Shown here: piece by piece, positions 8,097-17,063 of the stretch | How the letters are laid out: each line of letters begins with the position of its first letter | Numbering within the stretch: position 1 is the stretch's first letter | NCBI RefSeq assembly: GCF_014639255.1 | Contig: NZ_BMFV01000001.1 | Coordinates: 62,001 to 126,000, forward strand | DNA length: 64,000 bases | Direction: 5' to 3' | Source: Pullulanibacillus pueri | GTDB lineage: Bacteria > Bacillota > Bacilli > Bacillales > Sporolactobacillaceae | Position numbers and translations under genes: made by a program | Notes under the pieces: model-generated | The model's database searches: none | Told to the model about the DNA's origin: nothing | The model's input: only the letters and a program-made list of their open reading frames with translations

Positions 8097-10148
8097 GTGA
8101 AAAATCTTGATATAGAACAAAAGCAACACCATAATACATTGCATTTTACTTCAGCAACGACTCCTAACCTTGCTTATGCGAGTCTGCCGTTTTTAATAAA
8201 ACTTCTTAGTAAAAAATACGACGAGGAAACAGTGCCGATCTCAGAAGTGCAAGAGTATGACGACAGGGTTGAAATCGGCGGGGCGGCTCATGACTTTGAG
8301 GTGATGGCGACGCTTGAGAAGCATGTGGGAAGTTGTGAGTATTACAAGGTTCAGATGAACGTGAAGTATAACGGCCTGACTGCCATTGAACGAGGCATTA
8401 AAATTCAACTGGATCTCATAGGAAAGGGTACGCCGACTTGGATGATACCAGGCGCTTTTTATAAAGAGAATCGTTTTGCTCACAATACTCGCATGTATCC
8501 GCGCTATGACTTTGAGGGAGGCGAAGGGGATCCGATGGCTTCAGATTATTGGTCCTTTCGCTCTGATCGCGCCGCACTTCCGGCGGTGTTTGCATGGAAT
8601 GAGGATATGTCAGCAGCATTGTGTACAGATGAAATGTCAGATATCGGATTAACAGGGCTTGGCTTTTCCGGTAATAAAGAAGGGACGTCCGTTTGGCTCA
8701 ATTTTCCTTATCGTGAGGAACCTATCACCTTCCATAGTCCTGTTGACCCGCAACCCGCGGATTGTCAGTTTCATCGTTTTGAGCCAGGAGAGAAGCGACA
8801 ATTAGAGTTTAAACTGTATGTGGGAACAGCAGATTTACATGATTATGATCCGTTTATTAGAGAAATGTATCGACAGTATCAGGACATCCATGCATTGAAT
8901 CCATGGATCGAAGTGGAAGAAGCTGCTGAATTAACAGCACATGGTCTATATACCTGGCATTACAACCCGCGCCATCACATCTTAAATGAAACGGCTGCTT
9001 TCGATCGTGAATTTAATGGGAATGTCAAAGGGCAGGGCGATCGTCCACATATGCATGTGGCCTGGGTGAGCGGGGCGCCTTATGCCTTTAGCTTGCTAAC
9101 TTACGGTCGTCAGCATGACATAGAACATTATAGTGAGGCGGCAGTCAATGTCTTGAATAAAATTGCCTCTGGTGTTAGTCCAAGTGGGATCTTTTGGGCG
9201 GAGTGGACAGAAGAACGAGGGTGGGGCTCTGGCTGGAATCCTCATCGTGATTGGCTGCAAGCCCGTACAATTTCTGAGGCCACACTTTTTATGATTCGTG
9301 CCTTAGATATTGAAAAAAAACAGGGCGTTCATCACCCCGACTGGGAGGATGCGGTGCTGTCTAATTTAAGCTTCGCGATGACATGCCAGCGTCAAGACGG
9401 AAACTTTGGCTCCTATTACCATTGTGACACAGGTGCTGTTGAAGAATGGGATGGAGCAGGAGGCATGCTCTGGATTGCTGCCTTACTCGAAGGCTCAAGC
9501 TACTTTGGTCGCACAGATTTTCGTGAGGCGGCGCAAAAAGCGGGCCACTATTATCAAAGCTTTATTCATAATGAGTTTATTTATGGCGCCCCTGAAGATG
9601 TCCATTTAACCCCAACGTCTGAGGATGCTTATAATGCCCTGGTTGCGTATATTTTACTTTATGAAGCAGACCAAAACTCAACATGGTTGGATTTAGCAAA
9701 GAAGGCGGCCGATTGGATGATGACCTTTCGCTGGACCTATAATATTGAATTTCCACAACATACGATGCTGAAACAACTCGATTTTCGCTCTAGAGGCGCA
9801 GATCAAGCTTCTCCGTCCAATCAACATTTGCATAATTATGGATTATTTTGTTTTCCAGAATTAATGCGCTTGTGGCGTTATACCGGAGACCGTTACTACT
9901 TAGATCGAAATAGGGATCATCTTGCCTGCTTTCTTCAGTGTGTGGCACGGGAAGGCGGCGATTTTAATGCCTATAAAGGGATGGTGACAGAGCGTTTTTA
10001 TAATACGAATTGCTTTCAACCCAAAGGGATGATGCTTACACTTTCACACGCTTGGTGTGTCGGTCTCGTCCTCTATGCCTCTCAGGCCGCTGCTGAATAC
10101 CTAGAAGAACTTGATTTGCAAGACTCTGAAAAACGAGTGCTGGATTAG
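8097..10148 (+). CDS. large uncharacterised protein with a predicted alpha-helical barrel (six-hairpin glycosidase-like)
   Basis: About 683 residues from GTG 8097, six bases after GAGGCGGG; ATG 8091, ATG 8070 and TTG 8043 are other possible starts. The first ~270 residues look beta-rich (ETVPISEVQEYDDRVEIGG). The rest is a series of helical hairpins rich in Trp and Tyr, with segments such as QRQDGNFGSYYHCDTG, TSEDAYNALVAYILLYEA and HNYGLFCFPELMRLWRYTGD. That pattern resembles alpha/alpha-barrel glycoside hydrolases or lyases, but I cannot assign a family or catalytic residues. No signal peptide, so it would act on internalised sugars. It is co-directional with the neighbouring FAD enzyme, whose start lies 112 bases past this stop. 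Confidence 0.6.
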   Translation: MKNLDIEQKQHHNTLHFTSATTPNLAYASLPFLIKLLSKKYDEETVPISEVQEYDDRVEIGGAAHDFEVMATLEKHVGSCEYYKVQMNVKYNGLTAIERGIKIQLDLIGKGTPTWMIPGAFYKENRFAHNTRMYPRYDFEGGEGDPMASDYWSFRSDRAALPAVFAWNEDMSAALCTDEMSDIGLTGLGFSGNKEGTSVWLNFPYREEPITFHSPVDPQPADCQFHRFEPGEKRQLEFKLYVGTADLHDYDPFIREMYRQYQDIHALNPWIEVEEAAELTAHGLYTWHYNPRHHILNETAAFDREFNGNVKGQGDRPHMHVAWVSGAPYAFSLLTYGRQHDIEHYSEAAVNVLNKIASGVSPSGIFWAEWTEERGWGSGWNPHRDWLQARTISEATLFMIRALDIEKKQGVHHPDWEDAVLSNLSFAMTCQRQDGNFGSYYHCDTGAVEEWDGAGGMLWIAALLEGSSYFGRTDFREAAQKAGHYYQSFIHNEFIYGAPEDVHLTPTSEDAYNALVAYILLYEADQNSTWLDLAKKAADWMMTFRWTYNIEFPQHTMLKQLDFRSRGADQASPSNQHLHNYGLFCFPELMRLWRYTGDRYYLDRNRDHLACFLQCVAREGGDFNAYKGMVTERFYNTNCFQPKGMMLTLSHAWCVGLVLYASQAAAEYLEELDLQDSEKRVLD

Positions 10149-10260
10149 GGATAAGTGTGTGGGAATGGGAAGGACCCTTGACGATGCTCATTTTGTCGGT
10201 GACTCTCCTTCCTGTCAGTACTCTTCATGTGAAGGTCATGATATCAAAGGAGGTCCGATT

Positions 10261-13200
10261 GTGACGACGTGTTATTTACCTGCCCAAAAACTTCCGATAA
10301 TCTCAGATGTTGATTTCGTTATTATTGGTGGAAGTTTTGCCGGGATTTCTACAGCCTTAGAACTCGCGAATCAAGGAAAAAAAGTCATGGTTGTTGAATC
10401 GAGAACGTATCTAGGGAGTGAACTTACTGCGACATTAAGTCCGTGGATTACTCTTCCGTTAAAAGTCCATCCGCCATTAATTCAAGCGTGTATAGAAGCG
10501 AGTGGTCAAAAAGTAGAGTGCGCAGAGTCTGAGATGGTCACATTCCATATGGATCAATTAAAATTAGGTCTGGAAGATGCCCTGCAGGCTGCCGGCATTT
10601 CCTTGCTTTATGCGTCATTACCGGTCGGGATAACGTCTTTAGATGACAACCGAACCGGGTTAATCATTGCGAATAAATCGGGAAGACAGTTGATTCGCTG
10701 CAACGGGGTGGCCGATGCAACCGAAACAGCGATCACAACATTCTTAACGAAGACGCCGTTAACATCTACAGTGAATAAGGGTCAGAGCTATTATAAACGT
10801 GTGTTAGAGTTTAATAAAGTTGAGGACCTCGAACAAACAACCCTCGCGATTCCTGCTGAGTTAGGCCTACTAGGAAATAGCGTCCGTATATTTCCGGGTG
10901 TTCATGGGGATGGACATCTCTATGTTGAATATCAAATGGAGTTTAATGCGGAAAATAGTTTAGAAGAAAATCGCAAACGCGAAATAGAAGCTCAAAAAAA
11001 GGGGATGGCGCTTGCGGCGTATCTCAGTCAACAGGTACCTGCCTTCCGAAAGGCCTTACTTTGTTTGAGCTCTTATGAATTGAAAGGGCCTTTTCACAAG
11101 ACAAAGGCTAAACCAAATACAGCATTACAGCTGGAAGCACTTCGATGTAAGTTTCCTCATGTTTGGTGTTTTTACAAAGATTTTTATGAAAATGGGAATG
11201 AAGGGTGGCTAGATGCTGTCCAAGCAGCAGCATATGGTGAGCAATTTGCGCGTTTGTTAAGCGATAGTGCAGATGAAGAGCAAGAACATCATGAAACCCA
11301 TCGCCGAGTGTCTCAAGGGCCAGAGCCTTATACAGTCAAGATCCCGACAGACTTTATAGAAGGGAACTTTATCTTCAAAGACGTAGAAGAACAAGCCATC
11401 TCCTATTCTAAAAGTACTCAAGTCCTCGTTGCTGGTGGCGGATCAAGTGGGGGACCTGCGGCCATTGTTTCTGCACAAGAGGGCATGCAGACCGTTCTTG
11501 TTGATCTTAACCCGGGGCTTGGTGGCACCGGTACCTTTGGGGGCGTGGATAGCTACTGGTTTGGGAAACGTCATGGTTTTGCAAAGAAGATTATGGATCG
11601 AGTGCAGGCGGTCCAACAAAGTATTGGTTATAAGGGACCAAAATGGAATATTGAAGCAAAAAAATACGCTCTTTTAGAAACGGCCAATCAGCTCGACATT
11701 GCCATGTATTTTAATACGATAACTTTTGGGGCTATTACCAAGGGCTCTCGTGTCTGTGGAAGTGTTGTCGCCACTAGATGGGGAGTCTGTGCTATTTTTT
11801 CTGATTGTGTCCTCGATGCTACAGGTGATGGAGATCTTGCCGCATTTGCTGAAGCGAATTTTAATTATGGCGCGGCCCGCGATCATGTTGTCATGTGGTA
11901 TTCTCTTTCACAGTATAAATTACCCGGGAAATTACAGAATAATTTTACGAGTATGGTTAATGTTGCGGATATTCGCGATTATACTCGGGCGATTCTTGCG
12001 GGCAGAAGAAGGGGGCAACCAGGGCGAAGAAGTTGGCGCTTAAATAAAGAGAGTTGTCATGACCACGGCATTTATGTTGCACCGAGGGAGAGTCGCCATA
12101 TTGTTGGGGATGTCACGATGACGATGGAGGATCAACTGTTACACCGCCAATGGCCGGATACTATTAATATTCATTTTAGTAATCATGATATGAAGGGGAT
12201 TAGTGAAGCGCATTGGTTATATACAGGTTTTATTCCACCGAATCTTGACATCGAAATTCCCTATCGGATGCTGCTACCAAAGGGCTTAGACGGATTGCTC
12301 GTTGTAGGTAAGGCGATTTCCGCCACTCATGATGCGTTGCCTGCCATTCGCATGCAATCGGATTTAGAGAATTTAGGGGGCATTGCCGCCTTGGCTGCTT
12401 CCATGGCTATTAAAGAAAAGAAAGAGCCTCGAGAGATTGATTATAGAAGACTGCAGGAAAAATTAGTAGATAAGGGGCTGTTACCACAGCACATTCTTAA
12501 CCGAGACTTAAAGCCTACTCTTTATTCTGATGAGGAATTAGCGGCCTTGGTTAATGCCATTGAGGTTGATCAGCCATTATACGAGTATTCCAACATGCCC
12601 ATGGATGAAGTCTATCACAAGCGCATGCCTTTTGTTGAAATATGTACTGCCGGAAGACGCATTATCCCTTACTTAGAGAAGGCTCATGAAAATGCAGAAG
12701 GGATTCGTAAGGTGAGACTGGCTCAAGCTTTAGCGATGTATAGATCCAAGGCAGGTGTGTCTACCCTAATAGCCGAAATCACATCCATGCTCCGAGGAGA
12801 TCAGTTGCCAAAAAGAACGGCGGACATTTTATATGTGACGCTCCCTCCTGATCATGGGGCTATGCCAGATGTGTGTTATCTCATCTATTCACTCGGGCTG
12901 ACAAGGGATAAGCGGAGTCTAGCTATTTGGCAAAGAGTGGTTGAACTTCTGCACCCGAGCGAGGAAGATTTCAAGGATCCTATGTGGGGGATTTTCTATT
13001 ATGTTCATGCTGTTTGTTTAGGTGCTGAACAATTAGGTCATGAGGATGCCATCCCTATTCTAAGACAATTACGACGCATTCCCTTTCTTCATCAACAACA
13101 TTGTCAGGAGGGGTATCAGGCGGATTATTTCTTAGAGCGCCGTGCGTTACTTGAATTGGCGATTGGGCGTGCCTTGGCAAGATGCGGAAGCAGTGAAGGC

Positions 13201-13383
13201 TATGACATTCTCATCAATTATCTTGGGGATGCGCGGTCGTTACTAAGTAAACAAGCGCATACAGTGCTCAAAAGATTAAGCGGTTTGACTATAGGTCACG
13301 ATAAGCGGGCATGGCTAGAATGGTTAAAAGAAGCCAAGGCGCGACTTATTCCACAACCTTATTTAGGGCCTGAAATAGAATAG
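10261..13383 (+). CDS. tandem FAD-dependent oxidoreductase with C-terminal helical repeat region
   Basis: 1040 residues from GTG 10261, which follows a near-perfect AAAGGAGGT (10246-10254). A longer reading frame from 10111 overlaps the previous gene and has no such site. Two Rossmann FAD motifs are present: VIIGGSFAG (GGSFAG at 23-28) and LVAGGGSSGG (GGGSSG at 392-397). The second domain continues with DLNPGLGGTGTFGG and ATGDGDLAAFAEA, matching the FAD_oxidored (xanthan-lyase-like) family. The C-terminal 230 residues look like HEAT-type helical repeats. The first FAD domain has a shortened body and may be degenerate or regulatory. It is the last gene of the LacI locus and could oxidise a released sugar. 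Family is solid, substrate unknown. Confidence 0.82.
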   Translation: MTTCYLPAQKLPIISDVDFVIIGGSFAGISTALELANQGKKVMVVESRTYLGSELTATLSPWITLPLKVHPPLIQACIEASGQKVECAESEMVTFHMDQLKLGLEDALQAAGISLLYASLPVGITSLDDNRTGLIIANKSGRQLIRCNGVADATETAITTFLTKTPLTSTVNKGQSYYKRVLEFNKVEDLEQTTLAIPAELGLLGNSVRIFPGVHGDGHLYVEYQMEFNAENSLEENRKREIEAQKKGMALAAYLSQQVPAFRKALLCLSSYELKGPFHKTKAKPNTALQLEALRCKFPHVWCFYKDFYENGNEGWLDAVQAAAYGEQFARLLSDSADEEQEHHETHRRVSQGPEPYTVKIPTDFIEGNFIFKDVEEQAISYSKSTQVLVAGGGSSGGPAAIVSAQEGMQTVLVDLNPGLGGTGTFGGVDSYWFGKRHGFAKKIMDRVQAVQQSIGYKGPKWNIEAKKYALLETANQLDIAMYFNTITFGAITKGSRVCGSVVATRWGVCAIFSDCVLDATGDGDLAAFAEANFNYGAARDHVVMWYSLSQYKLPGKLQNNFTSMVNVADIRDYTRAILAGRRRGQPGRRSWRLNKESCHDHGIYVAPRESRHIVGDVTMTMEDQLLHRQWPDTINIHFSNHDMKGISEAHWLYTGFIPPNLDIEIPYRMLLPKGLDGLLVVGKAISATHDALPAIRMQSDLENLGGIAALAASMAIKEKKEPREIDYRRLQEKLVDKGLLPQHILNRDLKPTLYSDEELAALVNAIEVDQPLYEYSNMPMDEVYHKRMPFVEICTAGRRIIPYLEKAHENAEGIRKVRLAQALAMYRSKAGVSTLIAEITSMLRGDQLPKRTADILYVTLPPDHGAMPDVCYLIYSLGLTRDKRSLAIWQRVVELLHPSEEDFKDPMWGIFYYVHAVCLGAEQLGHEDAIPILRQLRRIPFLHQQHCQEGYQADYFLERRALLELAIGRALARCGSSEGYDILINYLGDARSLLSKQAHTVLKRLSGLTIGHDKRAWLEWLKEAKARLIPQPYLGPEIE

Positions 13384-13403
13384 GAGCCACAATGTAAAGT
13401 AGG

Positions 13404-13436
13404 AAACAGACCGCTACTAGAGTGTGCGGTCTGTTT
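13404..13436 (+). terminator. hairpin after the FAD oxidoreductase gene
   Basis: AAACAGACCGC (13404-13414) pairs perfectly with GCGGTCTGTTT (13426-13436). The T tract is only the last bases of the stem, so termination may be modest. It marks the end of the LacI-controlled locus. Confidence 0.65.
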
Positions 13437-13545
13437 GGCATGGGACAATAAACCTGACCCTATGTCCCACTTCTTTTATGAAGTCCCATAAAGTGGATAG
13501 ACTAGACTACATAACAATGAACTTTTTAACTAAGGAGGCTTGCTA

Positions 13546-13905
13546 GTGCGGTTTCTCATTCTATTTACACCAACCGACAAATGGAAAAAGGACATCTTCT
13601 TTAATGATCAACCTTTTATGCCGGAGCATGTGGTCTATGTTCAACAGGCCTTTGATCAAGGGCATGTTTTACTTGCTGGCCCCTTTATGGATTTTAGCGG
13701 CGGCGCCATTGTTATTGATTTCGACACTGAGGAAGCAGCGAAAGCATTTGTGAAAAAGGATCCCATCGTTCAAAATGGGGTTTTTAGTTACCAAATGAAA
13801 GAGTGGAATGTCGGTATGAGTAAGCTGGAAAATAAAAATCCTCAGGTTGGCTTGGATTTTATCGAGCGCAAACGTAAAAAGCAGAAAAAGCTAGGGATTA
13901 TTTAA
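13546..13905 (+). CDS. YciI-family protein
   Basis: A 119-residue protein. GTG 13546 is seven bases past AAGGAGG (13532-13538), better than the upstream TTG at 13540. It has the ferredoxin-like alpha/beta fold of YciI proteins: a first strand FLILFTP, the central HVVYVQQAFDQGHVLLAGPF, and IVIDFDTEEAAKAFVKKDP. The His in that helix and the Asp in the strand are the residues usually linked to activity. YciI proteins are small, often stand-alone enzymes or domains of uncertain reaction. No operon partner is evident. Confidence 0.8.
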   Translation: MRFLILFTPTDKWKKDIFFNDQPFMPEHVVYVQQAFDQGHVLLAGPFMDFSGGAIVIDFDTEEAAKAFVKKDPIVQNGVFSYQMKEWNVGMSKLENKNPQVGLDFIERKRKKQKKLGII

Positions 13906-14077
13906 AGTCCAAAGGTCGTTAGTGTTCGGGAAAAGTGCGAGAACTCAGGTGGTGCGTTTTGTTCGCAAAGGGAGAGGCTGTCAGCTTATACTGTAAAAGA
14001 AGTTAGAAGATTAATATCCAAAGTGCAGATGGGTATTAGCGAAGTGCATTTTAAAAGCAAAGGGAGAGTGGCGGTTA

Positions 14078-15058
14078 ATGGATTATGTAAAACTTGGGAA
14101 TACAGGGTTGGATGTCTCGCGTTTATGTATTGGTTGTATGAGCTTTGGCGTTCCAGAGCGGGGCAATCATCAGTGGGTTTTAGATGAAGAGAAAAGTCGG
14201 CCAATAATCCAAAAGGCACTTGAATTTGGCATTAATTTTTTTGATACAGCTAATGTTTATTCGGATGGAACGAGTGAGGAAATTGTTGGACGCGCTTTAA
14301 AGGATTTTGCTAGACGAGATGAAGTTGTGATTGCCACAAAGGTTCACGGCAGAATGCATGCAGGTCCTAATGGTGGAGGGCTTTCGCGTAAAGCGATTAT
14401 GACGGAGATTGATAACAGTCTCAGGAGACTCGGGACAGATTATGTTGATCTTTATCAGATACATAGATGGGATCCGCTAACACCAATTGAAGAAACAATG
14501 GAAGCCTTGCATGATGTTGTGAAAGCAGGGAAGGCTCGCTATATTGGGGCGTCTTCAATGTATGCTTGGCAGTTCTCTAAAGCCTTGCATGTTGCCGAGA
14601 CCCATGGATGGACACGCTTTGTTTCTATGCAAAATTACCTAAACCTCTTATATCGTGAAGAGGAGCGTGAGATGTTACCGCTATGTAAAGATGAAGGCAT
14701 CGCCGTCATTCCTTGGAGTCCAATGGCCAGGGGGAAGCTGACCCGTGATTGGGAGGAAACCAGTTACCGTTCAGAAACGGATAAATTTGGCCAAACGCTT
14801 TATGCGAACACCCAAGAGGCAGATAAAGCAGTCGTTGAAAGGGTAGCGGAGGTTGCAGCTACTCGCGGTGTCCCGCGTGCGCAAATTGCGCTAGCATGGG
14901 TTTTACAGAAGGAACCGGTGACTGCACCTATTATTGGCACGACAAAAATGAGTCATTTAGAAGATGCGGTGGCTAGCCTTTCAATTGAACTCACACCAGA
15001 GGAAATTGCCAAGCTAGAAGAGCCTTATGTTCCTCATGTTGTACTCGGACATCAATAA
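14078..15058 (+). CDS. aldo/keto reductase
   Basis: A 326-residue NAD(P)H-dependent oxidoreductase with a TIM-barrel fold. The catalytic tetrad is visible: Asp56 and Tyr61 in FDTANVYSDG, Lys88 in ATKVHG and His129 in YQIHRWD. The cofactor loop IIGTTKMSHLEDAV lies near the C-terminus. Length and the start MDYVKLGNTGLDVSRLCIG match the YajO/general-stress AKR type. ATG 14078 follows an AGGGAGAG site. It is flanked by its own terminator, so it is monocistronic. The substrate, an aldehyde or ketone, is not determined. Confidence 0.92.
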   Translation: MDYVKLGNTGLDVSRLCIGCMSFGVPERGNHQWVLDEEKSRPIIQKALEFGINFFDTANVYSDGTSEEIVGRALKDFARRDEVVIATKVHGRMHAGPNGGGLSRKAIMTEIDNSLRRLGTDYVDLYQIHRWDPLTPIEETMEALHDVVKAGKARYIGASSMYAWQFSKALHVAETHGWTRFVSMQNYLNLLYREEEREMLPLCKDEGIAVIPWSPMARGKLTRDWEETSYRSETDKFGQTLYANTQEADKAVVERVAEVAATRGVPRAQIALAWVLQKEPVTAPIIGTTKMSHLEDAVASLSIELTPEEIAKLEEPYVPHVVLGHQ

Positions 15059-15118
15059 GAGCGAAACGATCTTTTACGGGGTAAAGAAAATCTAGAATAA
15101 ATACATTGTGATCTTAAA

Positions 15119-15150
15119 GAAGGCGATGGCTGTATAGCTGTCGCCTTTTC
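15119..15150 (+). terminator. terminator after the aldo/keto reductase
   Basis: AAGGCGA and TCGCCTT enclose a GC-containing inner stem (GGCT/AGCT) followed by a short T run. Confidence 0.75.
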
Positions 15151-15235
15151 GTGCAACTATAATTCAAATGTCCGACTCGGGAACCTTTTTATCGGAGTTT
15201 CGTAATTACTATGAGAGACGACGGGAGGAATGTGC

Positions 15236-15934
15236 ATGCTCACATTAGCTGAGGAATTATTGCTGGTGGCCTATGATGATGAAAAAGGGACGGTATTGTC
15301 ATCGGCTTCCTTTGGCTTGCCTTATGGTATTGCTGGAGCAGTATTAATGGAGTTGGCACTTTTGGGCGCTGTGAAATACGAAGACAAGGTGTTAACTTTC
15401 CTAGATGATCAGAACATTAAAGATCCCATTTTGCGGCAGCTTTTTAACTATTTAAAGCAAAAGGATCAAGCGCATTCCCGGCGAAGGAAAATAAAATATT
15501 GGGTTGAAAAATTAGGACGGCAAATCAAATCCAAGAAAGTCAGACAGTTGTTTTTAGAACGGTTGCAAACCAAAGGGATTTTAGTTGAAAAAGAACGACC
15601 TTATTTTCTTCTGTTTACGAGAAAGGTCTATCCTTCTGCAGGCTTAAATGTTGAAGCTAACATCCGCCAAAAAATCCGTGATGTGGTGTTGAATGATGAG
15701 GATCCTGAAGTAAGAACCCTCATGCTCATTGCTCTTTTAAAAGCGTGTGAAGCCATCAAAGTAATTTTCTCAAAAGCAGAATATAAAGCCGTTAAAAAGA
15801 AGATCGATATCATTGTGAAGGAACAGCCTTATGGCAAGGCGGTATCAGATACCATACGAGCCATGCAGGCTGCCATTATGACTTCGGTCGCTGCTGCTTC
15901 AGTGGCCGCGAATTCGTCATCGTCCTCCAATTAA
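15236..15934 (+). CDS. GPP34/GOLPH3-like domain protein
   Basis: A 232-residue protein. ATG 15236 lies seven bases past GGGAGG; the ATG two codons earlier is too close to that site. The first 200 residues show the GPP34 pattern: MLTLAEELLLVAYDDEKGT, then GIAGAVLMELALLGAV, then RLQTKGILVEKE. In eukaryotes GPP34 (GOLPH3/Vps74) binds phosphoinositides. Bacterial members are found mainly in actinobacteria and some Bacillota and have no settled role. The C-terminus ends in an Ala/Ser-rich tail with a Ser run. The protein is soluble, with no membrane span. Confidence 0.85.
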   Translation: MLTLAEELLLVAYDDEKGTVLSSASFGLPYGIAGAVLMELALLGAVKYEDKVLTFLDDQNIKDPILRQLFNYLKQKDQAHSRRRKIKYWVEKLGRQIKSKKVRQLFLERLQTKGILVEKERPYFLLFTRKVYPSAGLNVEANIRQKIRDVVLNDEDPEVRTLMLIALLKACEAIKVIFSKAEYKAVKKKIDIIVKEQPYGKAVSDTIRAMQAAIMTSVAAASVAANSSSSSN

Positions 15935-15953
15935 TATGATGTCATATATTTAA

Positions 15954-15997
15954 AAAGAGCCCATTTTGGAATATCTTCCAAAATAGGCTCTTTATTA
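15954..15997 (+). terminator. terminator after the GPP34 gene
   Basis: Long imperfect stem from AAAGAGCCCATTTTGGAA (15954 on) with TTCCAAAATAGGCTCTTT (to 15993), then a T-rich tail. Confidence 0.88.
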
Positions 15998-16328
15998 TTT
16001 TTACAGCTATCTCTGGACATGAGTCTCATGAATTTTGATTGAAATTAGTCAAGAGGGCACAAAGCAACAAAGAGAAATAAGGGCAAGGACTTCTTATAGA
16101 ATAAGGCTGCAGATAAACATAAAAAATTGAAGGTTTGCCTAATGGAGACTAAAGTGAAGGAGGAAAATGGAAAGTGTTTATTGAAATTACTTGTAGTGAA
16201 TAAAATGGTGAGCCGAGAATGTTAACTGGAGAGATTAAAGGGGGAGTACTGCATCTAGGTCTAAGCAAGACATCAAAAAAAGTACCCTCGGATCACAATA
16301 GAAATGACCGTCTTAAAAGGAGGATTCG
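15998..16328 (+). other. noncoding stretch, no recognisable gene
   Basis: About 330 bases of AT-rich DNA. An AAGGAGG-like site at about 16156 is followed by an ATG that stops after five codons. No stable hairpin, repeat copy or conserved reading frame was seen. It presumably holds the promoter of the 2H phosphoesterase gene. Confidence 0.5.
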
Positions 16329-17027
16329 ATGGACCATTCCGAAATGAAAGCCACTTATGAGCGATTATGGAGTCAAGGCATTCAGGGAATTCAGGAACAG
16401 GCATTGAGAGGTGATCCTCATCTTTTTAACAAGGCGTGCGATCACCGTAAGGGACTTACTTTAATATGTCGACCCTCTCCTCAAATTCAGGAGACCGTCA
16501 TTGCCTTTCTGAAAGAGGCCTATCAGTTAGAACCTGAGCAGTACTTTTACCAAGCAAGTGAACTTCATACGACGGTTCTCGCTATCATGACGTGTCATGT
16601 GGATTTTAACGTAAGTAAAGGTGATGTCGGCTCCTATATTGAAGTGCTTGAAACGGCTGTTCAAGATCTTAGGCGCTTTAATATTGCCTATCGTGGTATC
16701 ACTGCTTCACCTGATAGCGTGATGATTCAAGGGTTTCCGCAGGATGCGACTTTAGCATTAATAAGAGAAAACATAAGAACGCGTTTTAAAAAATATAACC
16801 TTAAGAGTACTTTAGATGAACGCTATAGTGCTCATACGGCACATATGACTTGCCTGCGGTTTAAAACGGCTCAGCTCGATAACGGTTCTCAATTTCTCCG
16901 CCTTTTAAAGCAATATCGGGCATTTGATTTCGGAACAAGTCCGATTACAGAACTGGAACTGGTCGTTAATGACTGGTATATGAGCGTGGATAAAACTGAG
17001 GTTTTACATACTCTGTCTTTAACTTAA
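16329..17027 (+). CDS. 2H phosphoesterase (2'-5' RNA ligase superfamily)
   Basis: A 232-residue protein with the two HxT motifs that define the 2H superfamily: His80-Thr-Thr82 (ELHTTVL) and His172-Met-Thr174 (AHMTCLRF). These histidines form the active site for hydrolysis or transfer at 2',3'-cyclic or similar phosphodiesters. AAAGGAGG lies just upstream of ATG 16329. The N-terminal 40 residues precede the fold proper. RNA-end processing or cyclic nucleotide phosphodiester cleavage is likely, the substrate unknown. Confidence 0.82.
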   Translation: MDHSEMKATYERLWSQGIQGIQEQALRGDPHLFNKACDHRKGLTLICRPSPQIQETVIAFLKEAYQLEPEQYFYQASELHTTVLAIMTCHVDFNVSKGDVGSYIEVLETAVQDLRRFNIAYRGITASPDSVMIQGFPQDATLALIRENIRTRFKKYNLKSTLDERYSAHTAHMTCLRFKTAQLDNGSQFLRLLKQYRAFDFGTSPITELELVVNDWYMSVDKTEVLHTLSLT

Positions 17028-17063
17028 GTCTATAAGTGGATAAAAATAGAAGAGGGTGGAGAT

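Noticed and set aside
10111..10260. Longer N-terminus for the FAD oxidoreductase
   Set aside because: It overlaps the upstream gene and lacks a ribosome site, while GTG 10261 has a near-perfect one and the Rossmann fold starts soon after.
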